Below, one piece after another: positions 11,290 to 21,585 of a DNA stretch of 40,534 nt; positions within the stretch are counted from its first letter, which is position 1, and each line of letters opens with the position of its first letter. The stretch spans positions 1-40,534 of the forward strand of contig NMRA01001202.1 of the NCBI GenBank assembly GCA_002633005.1. The letters run 5' to 3'. The translations under genes and the position numbers were made by a program. The DNA is from Phoronis australis (lineage: Eukaryota > Phoronida > Phoronidae). The notes under the pieces were generated by a model. That model made no database searches, had not been told where the DNA came from, and worked only from the letters and a program-made list of their open reading frames with translations.

Positions 11290-11566
11290 GTACACTTTAG
11301 TCTGTTACTAGCATGGTTTGTACTGTAAAGTCATCATAAAACAATTTTTGGTAATTTTCCCTTTATTTTCAGTAAAGTAATCAGGTGTTGAAAATGAAAG
11401 AATTGCAATTATTCTTGAGGAAAATACATTTGGGAATTACCATATTTACAAAATTATAGCTCCATGAATACATTTCTCTATGCACACTCTACTACTTTTA
11501 AGAGTTTCACTTTTTATTGGTCGTGCAGTTTTTAACGACATAATAATCCTATATTTCTACTTCCAG

Positions 11567-11831
11567 CTGTTGATATCGGTGAGGGGAATTGATATGAATC
11601 TACATAAGGGCAAGAGGTCACTGCTGATGTGAGTAATGAAGGCATAGATGTCACCATTTTTAAGGGACACGTGGATAGCCCAAATGAAACTTATGGTCTT
11701 GGATGTCATGCTGTACATAATGGCGGCAGTGCAAGGGATCTGAGGAGAGCCACATCAAGCCAGAGGTATTCCAAGAGCTGACTGGTGCTATTAGAGTCTC
11801 CTGGATACAGGTTTATGGAGTGTGCTGGTGA
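11567..11831 (+). pseudogene. Decayed upstream exon, copy A, first version
   Basis: It follows an acceptor-like ctacttccag. After an early stop, one frame is open for about 55 codons (EVTADVSNEGIDVTIFKG, HVDSPNETYGLG, then CHAVHNGGSARDL). The version at 11,939-12,205 has an in-frame stop (ttttaattgac) and the copy B version has a 2-base insertion. The three versions disagree in frame, so if this was a coding exon it is no longer constrained. Confidence 0.25.
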
Positions 11832-11832
11832 N
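11832..11832. other. Single-n contig join with about 370-base duplicated flank
   Basis: Bases from about 11,461 to 11,831 recur at 11,833-12,208. Copy B has this segment once (28,968-29,345), so the duplication is very likely an assembly artefact. Confidence 0.9.
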
Positions 11833-11938
11833 TCCATGAATACATTTCTCTATGCACACCCTACTACTTTTAAGAGTTTCACTTTTTATTGGTCGTGCAG
11901 TTTTTAACAACATAATAATCCTATATGTCTACTTCCAG

Positions 11939-12205
11939 CTGTTGATATCGGTGAGGGGAATTGATATGAGTCTACATAAGGGAAGAGGTCACTGCTGATG
12001 TGAGTAATGAAGGCATAGATGTCACCATTTTTAATTGACACGTGGATAGCCCAGATGAAACTTATGGTCTTGAATGTCGTGCTGTACATAATGGCGGCAG
12101 TGCAAGGGATCTGAGTAGAGAGGAGAGCCATATCAAGCCAGAGGTATTCCAAGAGCTGACTGGTGCTATTAGAGTCTCCTGGATACAGGTTTATGGAGAG
12201 TGCTG
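11939..12205 (+). pseudogene. Decayed upstream exon, copy A, second version
   Basis: Same stretch as 11,567-11,831 on the other side of the n at 11,832. It carries the sequence agtagagaggagagccatatc that the first version lacks, plus an in-frame stop. It ends at a gtgctg|gtgaat donor-like site. Confidence 0.25.
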
Positions 12206-12332
12206 GTGAATATGTAACAGGTTCTCATCAGGTAGCATTGTTGTGGCGTGTTGTAACTGATTAATCACTTAGTTGCAGAAAAAAATGTTCTCTTGTGCAT
12301 TTGACAGAACTGACTGTTGAGAGACCATACCA

Positions 12333-13290
12333 GTGCTTGCGGATTGTCTTTTAAACGTATGTGATCTTTTCGAACCTACAAGAATACGCTCTGGTATGAT
12401 ACGATTCGTGTGCAGTGCTTGTGGGTTGTCTTTTAAACTAAACTTGTTCATCGTAAAAGCTTGTGCCGTGGTGAGAAATGCACAAATGCACCAGGTGTGG
12501 AGAGTCTTTGAAACTGAATTGTGATCTTGATAATAACATAGAAATGCACATTGATGAGAGACCATACCTGCCTAGCACGAGTGGAAAGTTCAGTAATACC
12601 TGTGTTGTACGCACACAACCACACAAAAGTGTGAGATCTTACAAATGTACTGTGTGTGGAAAGTCGCTTTCTGGGAACTTAGCTCTTGTTGAGCACACTA
12701 GAACACATACTGGGGAGAGGCCACACAAGTGTACTGTGTGCAGAAAGTCATTTTCAAGGCGTTTTGCTCTGCTTTTACACACAAGATTACACACTGGTGA
12801 GAGACCATACATGTGTGCTGTGTGCGGAAAATCATTTCCAGGAAATACTGGTCTTGCCGAGCACACAAGAACACATACTGGTGAGAGAGCCTACAAGTGT
12901 ACTGTTTGTGGAAAATCATTTGCGAGGAATCATAACCTCATTGTACATATGAGAACACACACGGGTGAGAGACCATACAAGTGTGACGTGTGTGGAAAGT
13001 CGTTTCCAGCGACAAAAAATTTGACTTCACACACGAGAACACACACTGGTGAGAAACCATATAATTGTTTTGTGTGTGGGAGGTCGTTTTCACAGAGAGG
13101 CACTCTTGTTGAGCACACAAGAATACACACTGGAGAAAGGCCTTACCAGTGTAATGTGTGTGGAAAGTCATTTTCATCGAAAAATAGCCTGAAAGCACAC
13201 ACAAGAACACACACGTGTAATGTGTGTGGAAAATCGTATTTACATCGTAGTCGACTGGTCAGGCACAAAAAAACTCACACTGGTGAGTGA
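12333..13290 (+). pseudogene. C2H2 zinc-finger gene, copy A, disrupted
   Basis: Paralogue or allele of the gene at 29,474. The N-terminal frame starts at 12,333, but a net 8-base loss near 12,440-12,480 shifts it. The fingers lie in the frame that restarts at ATG 12,478 and ends at TGA 13,290 (270 codons). It has eight good C2H2 fingers with TGERP linkers. Compared with copy B, fingers 5 and 8 are fused and fingers 6-7 lost, the linker between fingers 10 and 11 is deleted (HT followed directly by CNVCGKS), and CGA became TGA, removing finger 12. A shorter protein from 12,478 could still be made. By family it would be a nuclear DNA-binding protein. The target is unknown. Confidence 0.75.
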
Positions 13291-13870
13291 CCTTTTGGGT
13301 GTACTGTGTGTGGAAAATCCTTTAAAAGAAATTATGTTCTCATTGCGCACATTAAAAAACACACTAGTGAGAGGCTGTAGAGTTTGCAATGTATGTGAGA
13401 GAATAATGGCTGATCACATGACAACAAGCATAGACAAGAGATCATACTAGTGTGACGTGTGGCGAATCATTTCCAAAGAGTTACCACCTCTGAATTCATG
13501 CAAGAAAACAAACAAGTGAAAGACCATACAGGTGTTTTACTTATGGAAAGCAGTCTTCAAGTTCTTCTCTTGTGCACAGGGTTTAGGCTGGTGAGAGGCC
13601 ATACAACTGTTCTCTGTGTGTGGGAGGTTGTTTCGACTGGAAGATAGTCTTGTTGTTCGTATAAGAAAGCTACCACTGAGAATCCCTACTGGTGTAGTGT
13701 ATGTGTGTGGGAAGTCATTTTTACAGAGTAGTTATCTTCCTAAGCACACACAAACACACACTGTTGAGAAAACCTTCAAATATATTGTGCGGAAAATTGG
13801 TTTCAGATAATAGTATTCTGGCTAAGCATGCAAATAATACACTTTGATAAAAGACCATCCATTCTTATGT
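13291..13870 (+). pseudogene. Tail of decayed zinc fingers (copy A)
   Basis: After the premature stop the old finger 12 ([17 protein letters not shown]) is still readable to 13,379. It is followed by at least five eroded fingers with stops and frameshifts: CNVCERIMADH, CGESFPKSYHL-stop-IHAR, [42 protein letters not shown] and DNSILAKHANN. The last strong finger keeps both histidines here, while copy B has lost the first. The ancestral protein therefore had about 18 or more fingers. Confidence 0.7.
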
Positions 13871-13925
13871 TTAGTATTACAGTAATGTTGTAATCCTTTG
13901 CACTGATAAATGACTGCCTTTTTGG

Positions 13926-13931
13926 ATTAAA
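13926..13931 (+). promoter_or_regulatory. Candidate poly(A) signal ATTAAA (copy A)
   Basis: ATTAAA in tttggattaaagcctc, the first such hexamer after the decayed finger tail. Confidence 0.35.
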
Positions 13932-14724
13932 GCCTCTATGAAACGCTTCATTTTATAGATAAGGATTCGTACAAAAGTGGCCAAGGAGGTTTCAATATGT
14001 ACTTGTGTATGTTTGTTGTTTTAATTTAAAGTGGGTATTGGATTTTAGTGAGGTACTTTCAGAAAGTAATTGGCACCTAGTGGTGGTGCTACAAAGTACA
14101 GGTCATCCACCAGTCATGTCTTGTGAATGCTTAATCTGTGCTTTTCTAGTCCAAACTGTTGATGAATGCCTTTGGCACCAACTTATAACTTCAGGTCTTC
14201 AAATTTAGTGCAACTCATATTGTTTTTTCACAATAATTATTGGTCTACTTATGCACTAACTCGATTAATGAGAACCCTGGCCAGAAACTAGTATTAGCAA
14301 AAGATCTGGATGTTTAACACGAATCCTAAAAACAAATGCCATCTGCTCAGTGATTAGCAAATGATACATGATGATAGACCTCTGGGAGTCTTACCTCTGA
14401 ACCGAAGTCATAGCTTCTGTCATCAGACCAGGGTTTGATTGCAGCTAAGGCTAAATGTCAGAAACAAAACAGTGGCTAGAATCATTAATACATTTCCACT
14501 CTGGCCAAACTGCTTGATGCAAAGTTTGGATCATTGTAGCCTAAATACTAGTGGTTTTATCTTCTTTACATTTTAACGTGATATGGTCAAGTGATAAGAT
14601 GATTTTACTAGGTATTATTTGTTTGCTTAATGAATAAGAAACCTCAGCTTTGTAAATATTGTAATCATAGTTTATTATTGTTATATTTGAGTTTGTAAGC
14701 TGCAACTATTTCACTGTTATGTAT
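13932..14724. other. Non-coding flank of zinc-finger gene, copy A
   Basis: AT-rich sequence shared with 31,352-32,189. The open stretch at 14,005-14,208 is not preserved in copy B, which has insertions of different length, so I treat it as non-coding. Confidence 0.5.
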
Positions 14725-15024
14725 GTGGCTGATCTAGGATTACCATAAGGGGGAGGACAACATTTTGCCTCGGGGAATTGCGCTTAGCGCGACTTTATGT
14801 GCACTGGCGGGAGGGGGGCGGGGATGTGGACCTCCTCTTAAAAAAACAGAAAATTTCGGTGGTCTAAAAAAACTGCAACGATTCCGCCGCGATCTGGGGT
14901 CTGAACCCCCCCTCATCCGCTACTGGTCCTAGTTACTGAACTTAATATTTCCTCACGCTTTATGCTGTTGCTGTTTCCTTTTGGATGCGGCAGGCAACTG
15001 AAGTGGGGGGGAGGGGCGCCTATG
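14725..15024. mobile_element. MITE, GTGGCTGAT...GCGCCTATG family, copy A
   Basis: About 300 bases. It starts gtggctgatctaggattacc, has internal attgcgcttagcgcgacttt, a C-rich stretch before atccgctactggtcctag, and ends near gaggggcgcctatg. Three copies in the window align over this whole span (also 33,592-33,904 and 38,692-38,994). There is no coding content. The termini resemble non-autonomous hAT elements. In copy A the first two bases (ca) are missing, and 1.4 kb present in copy B is absent exactly at this end. Confidence 0.6.
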
Positions 15025-16490
15025 TGTTTTACTGATGGGCATTTCAACGTTGATTTATATTGGATACTTACAAAATTATGTTAGTATACCTCAGCTGCAC
15101 GACTGTTGTATTGTTTTCAGGATGAACTGTTCTGTTCGATCTGACGTTTGTTGCAGTCACTAACTTTTATAACACTCCATCAGCTTATTTATTTTTAATA
15201 TCAACTTATATAAACTTTTTACTTATATAACGACGTGATGCCTTTCGCTGATCTACCGAGGACAACACGCCAATGTGCAGCTCAAAACTAGTGAATAACA
15301 CAGCTGCGGCCAATTTAACTTCAAGAAGTTGAATTTCCCCGAAAATTGTTTAAAAAAGTAACCTTTATTATTTGAGGCCAAATAGTTTTCCCAATTGTTT
15401 TTTAGACTACACAATTTTTCTTAAGCTGATCAAAGCATTTTTCCCGGAATCTGGGGTAATTCTTGGACCCTGGCCGGAGATCGCCACCAAAACGTTATAG
15501 TGAGCCGCATGTTCAGAGCGGGTTGATATGATACAGCAGAGACATCCCGTGGCCGGGTGCATCAGATGAAGCAGTCCCTGGACACTGAAATATAGGGTCT
15601 CAACAATGTTCCTTACCTTTGCACTGTTTGTGGGCTTGTCAACTGTTACACTGATTGAGGCATGAAACGCGAAAGGTCGTCCGTCAAAAATATCTTAAAC
15701 AATTCCTGACAAAAGTACCATCTCGTAACGTACGTCTAGTACATAGTAATTCACTTTCCACTGTGAGGAATTTTCCACAAAAATTACTAGACAATTTTTG
15801 AAATATGCGCGAAAGAAAAACTGGCCTGTATGCCAAACTCATGCAGTGATGCGGCATTGCACCCGCCCTCCTGTCTGAACTGCGTACCAGCCTACTTCAG
15901 TAAAGCCTTACCAGTTGGAAGACACTGCCAAATTTGTTACTAGATAAACATCAGCTAGTAACCTGGGAGTAATTGATATTGGTCCTAGCTAGTAACCAAT
16001 GTACTCGGACCAGTAAACCGGTAAAAATCCATTCATAATCATTTATATTATCAATATGGCCTTCAAAAAGATAGTGTATGAGAAGCATAAGCGCTGCCTC
16101 ATTGATTGTAGTTCCGTAACATCTGTTTTGGTTCATCCCGGCTCAAATGCGAAAGACGTGTTTTTTTTTAATCAAAACACTACAAAAGTAGCAGAGAACG
16201 TTTTCAAGTTTTGCGGCGGGCTGTGTTCATCAGAGACTATTGTACAACAACGCGACTTCTGAGGCAAATATTTTGCTCATGATGCGATGAATGTAAGAGG
16301 GCTAATTTGTTGCGAACTCGCCGGCTGGAGCAGGTCACTGTAAATGGTATTGGCAGAAAGAATAATTCCTCGTGGTTTGTTGAACCCCTGTTATATGTAA
16401 ATTTATAGAGTTTTGTGTTTGCTATGGACGGCTCAAGTGAAGCACCCGTGGAATTTCTAGTCCGGAGTGTCATACCTTGTAGTATATATA
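15025..16490. other. Shared non-coding region right of MITE, copy A
   Basis: Matches 33,905-35,380. The ATG at 16,056 opens a short frame beginning MAFKKIVYEKHKRCL in both copies, but indels change the frame after about 25 codons, so a conserved protein is unlikely. A minus-strand open stretch of about 95 codons near 15,430-15,700 has no start and no recognisable domain. Confidence 0.45.
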
Positions 16491-16529
16491 TACAGTGTAT
16501 TGGGGACGATCAGAAGCTGAGGACGCCTG
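16491..16529. repeat. Single copy of the palindrome arm (copy A)
   Basis: Contains gtattggggacgatcagaag and ctgaggacgcctg, identical to the right arm of the 27,129 palindrome. The sequence beyond it (gtgctggctgctaccgacc) is not palindromic. Confidence 0.6.
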
Positions 16530-16602
16530 TGCTGGCTGCTACCGACCACCTGGCGGCACGCAGGGAACCAGCGAGCCCATAACCAAGTCTTGTTGTACTT
16601 CA

Positions 16603-16750
16603 ACTTGGAATCCTGCTTAATCTCAAGAATAAGCGGAAGCGAGTCTTGCGTGAACTTGGAATTCCAAGAACAAGCAAGTGATCTTGAGATTAAGCAAACT
16701 GCCAAACCCCGTACGTGAACTTGGAATCTTGCGTGAACTTGGAATTAAAC
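16603..16750. repeat. Cluster of GTGAACTTGGAATCC end fragments (copy A)
   Basis: Three copies of the gaacttggaat motif and an inverted cttgagattaagca sit in about 150 bases, without the usual AT-rich interior. The matching cluster in copy B is at 35,493-35,580. Homology between the two large duplicated copies stops inside this cluster, at about 16,680 and 35,567. Confidence 0.6.
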
Positions 16751-18778
16751 GGCTGCCTGGCACACAATCACAGAACAAGGCGCTTGGGCTGAAATTGTTA
16801 CTGAAGCGGTAGGCTACGGAGAGAAAAGATTTGTAAAAAATTGAGATAAAGCTTCCGTTGCCTGGTCATGAATACTGGTTCAGGGACTGGAATAACAAAT
16901 CATTTAAGGGCTGTATTGTGATTACATGTCCCTCAGTAATGCACTGGGCATTCGAGGTCATAGCCCTACGGCTACGGTGGTCATTTGAGTCGTATTATTT
17001 CTGTGTTGTTGCCTATTCCAATATAAAAATAAAGCTTGATGTTTGAATTTAGTGCCTGGTTGACGTTTGATCAAGAGGTGAATTAAACATTCTCTAACTG
17101 GCTGCAATACATTTTAAATGTTTTTTTTTCTATTACCTTTAGAGCACTTCTGTCAGAGCACATTCGCAGTTTTTTCTACCTAATTCCGAGTTTAAGCAAG
17201 CCACACTGGTTTTTTAAACTTGGAATAATTCAATTTCTTCTCTAAAAAATTCACGATGTGAAACAAACCTTCTCTTAATGATTCAATACAATGTAAATGC
17301 ATTTTCTATTACTTTCGAAACACCTATGGTGGCATTGCCTGATTTCACTTCTTTTATTATATAGTTGACTATTTGAAGTACAATCTTATGAATCACTATT
17401 TTGCAATAAAGAAACGCCAAAATTGTAAAATATTTTTCTAATTTTTCGAAGGCTAATTACTATGCTACAAGTGATAAAGACTCCATTTTAACAAAAGTGC
17501 ACGTAGTTTAATCGTAGGTATTGTTCTTTCAAACGTAACTACACATATTTTAGAGTAAAATTTTCCTGTGACACAAATGAGACCAAAGTGTGTGTCATTC
17601 AAACCATACCTACCTTCATTATCAATTATTGTATGCATTGTTTGACGGTAAAATGCAAGATATGAATGACCAAATGACCAGCTTTACAACCTCTGATAAC
17701 TCAGACCTCTAGTGTTTTATGACATTATACATTACAAAACAAGGTTATTAATTACGATGACGTGGAATTCTATTTATACGAGTATTCTTATTGAAAATTT
17801 TGAAAATGAATAACTTCTTTCCATCCATATTATGCGCTAGTAAGCAATGATTTACCGGCAGTACTTCAAATATTTAACACAACATGTCGTACAAGTGGCT
17901 TTCAATTTTGTCAACATTAGCAACAAAAATAAATATTAAGACAAATTCCGTCTACCTGATGTTGGCTTGGTTTGATGTCATAAAACAATGTCTTGTAAAG
18001 TTCAATATTTGCAGCATAGTAATCAGCCTCAGAAAAATGGAGAGTTTGGCAATTATTTCTGACATGCCAAATTACTGTGCCATACATTGTGCATAAAATG
18101 ACTACATATTCATAAACCTATCAAAAATGTCTGGTAAACTTTCCAATGTTTGCAACGAAGTTCAACGTTTAAAAAATAAAAGAGTTTGGAATAATCATAA
18201 GACTTATCAAAAAACAAACTAGAGATTTCCAAAAGCATGTTACCACTGACAAAATAGAATAAGAATGAGACTGTCAAAATCTGACACTAGTAACAAACAG
18301 TAAATAGAATTTACAATAAAAATAAATCTTTGATAAACTTAATAAATTTACAAAAAGTAACCTGTCGTACATAGAAATGCTCAAACTATTGCAAGTAAAT
18401 GAATAAACAAATTATCACGGCAATCATAAACTATGTGAAAATAGTCCATTCTTGCTTTCTAGCTGGACCTTTGAACAACAATTCATAAAAAACTGACAAC
18501 AAGTGTGAACAAATTTGCAAAAAAATAAACCCTGAACAGCGCTACATTTCAAACTCCGACAAATCTTATCTAGATACATTTACATGTCAATTTTTTTGGA
18601 ACTAACTGACCCCTTTCTGTCGGTGTTTTCAACAAGCTGGAAGTTAACATATTGGAAAAAGATATTCTATCACTCCAACTGTCCTGCCAAAACGTCTTCT
18701 CGAGTGTTTTACGCAATTGAGTTACTGACAATCTACTTGTATCATACAGGATTCAGGTAGCCTGCACATACCACACAA
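16751..18778. other. AT-rich region without supported genes
   Basis: Unique to this side of the duplication. It starts with two diverged units (about 17,080-17,330) of a repeat containing gtaaatgcattttctattac and aagcaagccacactgg, related to 35,570-35,880 and 36,300-36,480. From about 17,400 it is strongly AT-rich and is the expected 3' flank or untranslated region of the minus-strand WD-repeat gene. Confidence 0.5.
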
Positions 18779-18991
18779 TCATGACAAAATGTACATTTTA
18801 GGATCACTTGAACTGACAACTGCTTGAATGATCATGCCATTGTCTTGCTGCGCAGTGTGTAGTTTTTGTACCTGGCTGTGAGCGTAGATTCTTTTTAATT
18901 GCATACCTGATTGAACATCCCATGTGTAAATCATACTGTCCGAACCAGTCACAATTTGACAACCATCTGAATTGAACGCAACTGCATTTAC
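18779..18991 (-). CDS. WD-repeat protein, last coding exon
   Basis: On the minus strand, after acceptor ttatttccag, 70 codons run to TGA at 18,779. They begin with a clear WD repeat (VNAVAFNSDGCQIVTGSD then SMIYTWDVQSG) and continue with a tail ending SSSDPKMYILS. The phase joins the exon at 19,589-19,695 without a break. WD repeats form propeller scaffolds for protein complexes. This gene shows only about two repeats in the window, too few for a propeller, so either exons are missing or the protein pairs with another. I cannot name the gene. Confidence 0.65.
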   Translation of the reverse strand, partial: VNAVAFNSDGCQIVTGSDSMIYTWDVQSGMQLKRIYAHSQVQKLHTAQQDNGMIIQAVVSSSDPKMYILS

Positions 18992-19588
18992 CTGGAAATA
19001 AGGTACAATTCATTCATTGATACATGTACGTCACACACACTCAAATATTGCCAAATAAGATGGAAATGCATGCTGTAGTGAGGAATTAAAGGATAACAAT
19101 TGCATGCCCTCCTACCAGGGACCAGTTGTGTAACACCTAGTCTAGGTTGCATGTTCTCAGTAACAGTGCAATTGATTGTAAACGACAATGACATCTGGGT
19201 CATGTTTTATCAAAAGCTGAAATTCCGTTTTAAAATTATTGCAGTTAATTAATGTGGCTCACGAAGGAGACCGTTAAATCTGGATAAGAAAATTGCAATG
19301 TTTTTAATCTTCTAAACCGGACTTGTGACCGTTGATAAAACAAGCCTGAAGACTACGGTAAATGACTGACCAAGGTACCTTCACCGTATTCTACATTTTC
19401 TACTGGTAGATATAAGTTCAAAGATGTACTAGGTTTTCGGCCAAATTAGCAATAGAACACTGAGAATGATTGCTGATTATGTATCGTATTTATATAATAT
19501 GATGGTATTTGTATTTCCTTGTTGATGGTGGACTGATTAACCATCGAAACAATGGAGATTGCAATAACAGTCTCTGTAAACAACTCAC

Positions 19589-19695
19589 CAAACTGTCGAC
19601 CTCTATTTTTTTCACAACATCCCCCAACTGTGCATTCCATACAGTGACATGACAACTGTTGTCGCTGGTTACAACAAGATCTCCATCACCTGAAA
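19589..19695 (-). CDS. WD-repeat protein, internal exon
   Basis: A 107-base exon between ttgctgcag and gtgagttg. It encodes VSGDGDLVVTSDNSCHVTVW followed by NAQLGDVVKKIEVDSL, a WD repeat ending in VWNAQ. It enters in phase 1 and leaves in phase 0, matching both neighbours. Confidence is high that this is coding. Confidence 0.65.
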
Positions 19696-20020
19696 CTGCA
19701 GCAATGGTAAGCAATAAGCAAATTCTAATATTCAGTTTTACAAAATTCGTAAAATAAAGCAGTTAAGAACTGACTGTGTTTTTCTTTATTAAATTACAGC
19801 ACTATAAACTAATTTAGTGGGCCACCTTTGGGTACAGCAAAAACAAACTGCATACATGTATCTTTTTGGTTAGCGCAAGCACTTGCACTACATCCCCTAG
19901 TGAGCAGTCATGTGATGGATTCTGTCAAACTAGGTCTAAACAGGGTATTAAGCATGAACAATCAACCCAAATGATGATTGTTCACTAATCCTTTAAACTG
20001 TTAAACACAGTTTTGCTTAC

Positions 20021-20084
20021 CTTGATACGATATGATTCCACTATCACTACTTTCTGGCTGAACTTGACAAGTCTTAACCTTTTC
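20021..20084 (-). CDS. WD-repeat protein, internal exon
   Basis: A 64-base exon between tgtgttgcag and gtaagcaaaa, open as EKVKTCQVQPESSDSGIISY plus one codon. It ends in phase 1, fitting the next exon. It should be preceded by an exon ending in phase 0, which the 20,368-20,446 exon does not provide, so an exon between them is missing from my model. Confidence 0.5.
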
Positions 20085-20367
20085 CTGCAACACAATGAAT
20101 GATTTTTATTGGTTACCAAAACCATTCTTCTTATAATTAGCAGCAGTGCATTGAAACAGTATCAGTAGTGATGCAGTAGTGCTAAACATTTATTCACGGT
20201 ATGCTGAAAAAACTGTTCAGTGATTACAGCACTGATTGTCCACGCAAACACACTGATAGTTTGCTAATATTGAATCAAAATATTATTTTGAAAATAATTA
20301 ACGTGAAAGACAAACAATAAAAAAAGGGAAAATCTTGCTGGCAATTAAGAACATGGAGCATGTGAAA

Positions 20368-20446
20368 CTACTCGGCTTTGAACTGGTTCACCAATTTACG
20401 AAGTTTATTTTGAAAATTACGGTACACATTCTCCAGTTCGAACAGT
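20368..20446 (-). CDS. Candidate exon with coiled-coil-like peptide
   Basis: After ttttagag the frame reads LFELENVYRNFQNKLRKLVN then QFKAE and meets TAG at 20,368. It joins in phase to the frame starting at ATG 20,760 (donor gtatgt). The heptad-like pattern suggests an amphipathic helix. It could be the end of a short isoform, or the donor at GA|GTAG could be used. How it connects to the WD exons is unresolved. Confidence 0.35.
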
Positions 20447-20599
20447 CTCTAAAATTTGGGACAAAGAAATTTAAGCCCAATCCTCGATTCCTAGGTTACT
20501 GAAAACTAGTATATGAGGGTTCAACAAAAATAATATAACATTTCTCAAACAAGAGAATCTGAAGCTATCATTTCCTTGAGAAATAGAATGATAACATAC

Positions 20600-20779
20600 A
20601 TCTTAAACAGACGTGACGGGGCTGAGTGATTCTTTTTGATTGGCTGAAGCTTGCCACCAGGTAGAATAGCCTTGCCTCGAAGGTAGTATCCATGACGACC
20701 TCCAATAGGCGACACTCTAAAACTATCCACAGCGCTTCGATTAAATGTCCTTGTGTCCATGGTTCATTTTTCAGCATTA
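20600..20779 (-). CDS. Candidate first coding exon, ATG at 20,760
   Basis: A 180-base exon between ggctttcag and gtatgttatc. The ATG at 20,760 sits in a strong context (aaccATGG) and opens MDTRTFNRSAVDSFRVSPIG, then GRHGYYLRGKAILPGGKLQP, ending SAPSRLFK. A stop lies upstream in this frame, so earlier exons would be non-coding. A second frame (VMLKNEPWTQGHLIEALW...) is also open and would be continuous with the exons at 20,918 and 21,020, so the true frame is uncertain. The duplicate at 22,340-22,520 has a 4-base insertion that shifts either frame. Confidence 0.4.
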
Positions 20780-20917
20780 CTGAAAGCCAAGCAATTATTA
20801 TAAACATTACTTAACAATAACACTAAGATGAAACAAGAATGTGTGACTGTACACCTATTGTCCAACTCCATACATTACAAAAACGTATTCACACCAGAAT
20901 CAAAAACCTTGTATTAC

Positions 20918-20962
20918 CAGAAACATCAAGTTCAGACGGAGATGATAGATGAGTGTGGAGCT
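20918..20962 (-). other. Candidate 5' exon
   Basis: A 45-base stretch between accatgcag and gtaatacaag on the minus strand. It would read ELHTHLSSPSELDVS when joined to the previous exon. Duplicates are at about 22,660 and 23,200 with both splice sites intact. Confidence 0.4.
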
Positions 20963-21019
20963 CTGCATGGTTGTGACGAATAAGTATACTTAGGAGACTG
21001 ATTCCAAGAGCATACTTAC

Positions 21020-21080
21020 CAACAGGTGTAACAGTGTAATGAGATTTGTCAGTCAAAGGGAAGATATAATTATACAACAT
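21020..21080 (-). other. Candidate 5'-most exon
   Basis: Starts around atgttgtataat on the minus strand and ends in an excellent donor (CCTGTTG|gtaagtatg). It could encode MLYNYIFPLTDKSHYTVTPV or be 5' leader. In the duplicates at about 22,822 and 23,364 two residues differ. Confidence 0.35.
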
Positions 21081-21116
21081 GTTTTCTTATAAAAGGGTGC
21101 TTTTTCTGACAAATTT

Positions 21117-21283
21117 TCTAACAAGAGCAACGCAAAGCGTTGAAATGCGCCCACGAATGCACGGATAACGGTGTACTTCTAGGGGTGTTTATTTGGAAAA
21201 CAAGAGCAACGCAGAGCGTTGAAATGCGCCCACAATTGCACCATATACGGTATCCTTCTAGGGTTGTTTATTGGTACCATAAA
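21117..21283. repeat. Two tandem copies of an 84-base unit
   Basis: Units start acaagagcaacgcaaagcgt (21,117) and acaagagcaacgcagagcgt (21,201). Both contain the hairpin caacgc-rag-gcgttg and tgaaatgcgcccac. This marks the point where the first copy of the WD-gene upstream region departs from copies two and three, so it may be the edge of an insertion. Confidence 0.65.
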
Positions 21284-21585
21284 GTGGCCAGTCGAGGGTA
21301 TATTTTTTATGTAGTATGTTGTACTTTGCAAAATGGAAAGGCATGGTCATTGTCTCCTCAATAAGCTAAGGGGCAAAATGTGAGTGATCTTCGTAATACA
21401 AGCACATCCTATACATCAGTTGCTTAAAACACCACAGAAACATAGAATTAAAAACAAATTTACCAACATACGAGATTAGCACAGCATTAGAATGCCAGAA
21501 ACAAATTTCTACTTGGAACTTTTTCTTCATAGTCACGAAGTAACACAAAGTATACACCTGAAGAAATATGAAAATACAGAGGTCA

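Larger units (their letters stand above)
1..16690. repeat. Segmental duplication, copy A
   Basis: This block matches bases 25,422 to about 35,567 in the same orientation. Base 1 aligns with 25,422, so the duplication runs off the left edge. Order is conserved: foldback, GTGAACTTGGAATCC element, cruciform-like inverted repeat, GTGGCGG element, zinc-finger gene, MITE. Relative to B, copy A has a 4.8 kb transposon (4,479-9,317), lacks a 106 bp palindrome and a 1.4 kb block, and has several duplications at single-n joins. The homology ends inside a GTGAACTTGGAATCC repeat near 16,680. It is either a true tandem duplication or an uncollapsed haplotype. Confidence 0.9.

Noticed and set aside
12639-13210. 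Minus-strand frames rich in CVLVCSTR-like words
   Set aside because: They are the antisense reading of the zinc-finger array.
12600-13380. Regularly spaced 84-base repeats that could suggest a CRISPR-like array
   Set aside because: The spacing equals 28 codons and encodes zinc fingers; this is eukaryotic coding DNA.
14005-14208. 67-codon open frame after the zinc-finger gene
   Set aside because: Copy B has inserted sequence and stops at the same place.
15430-15700. Minus-strand 95-codon open stretch and a possible 32-base intron
   Set aside because: No start codon, no recognisable domain, an intron too short to be likely, and replacement changes between copies.
16056-16262. Small protein starting MAFKKIVYEKHKRCL in both copies
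   Set aside because: Indels shift the frame between copies after about 25 codons, so it shows no sign of protein constraint.
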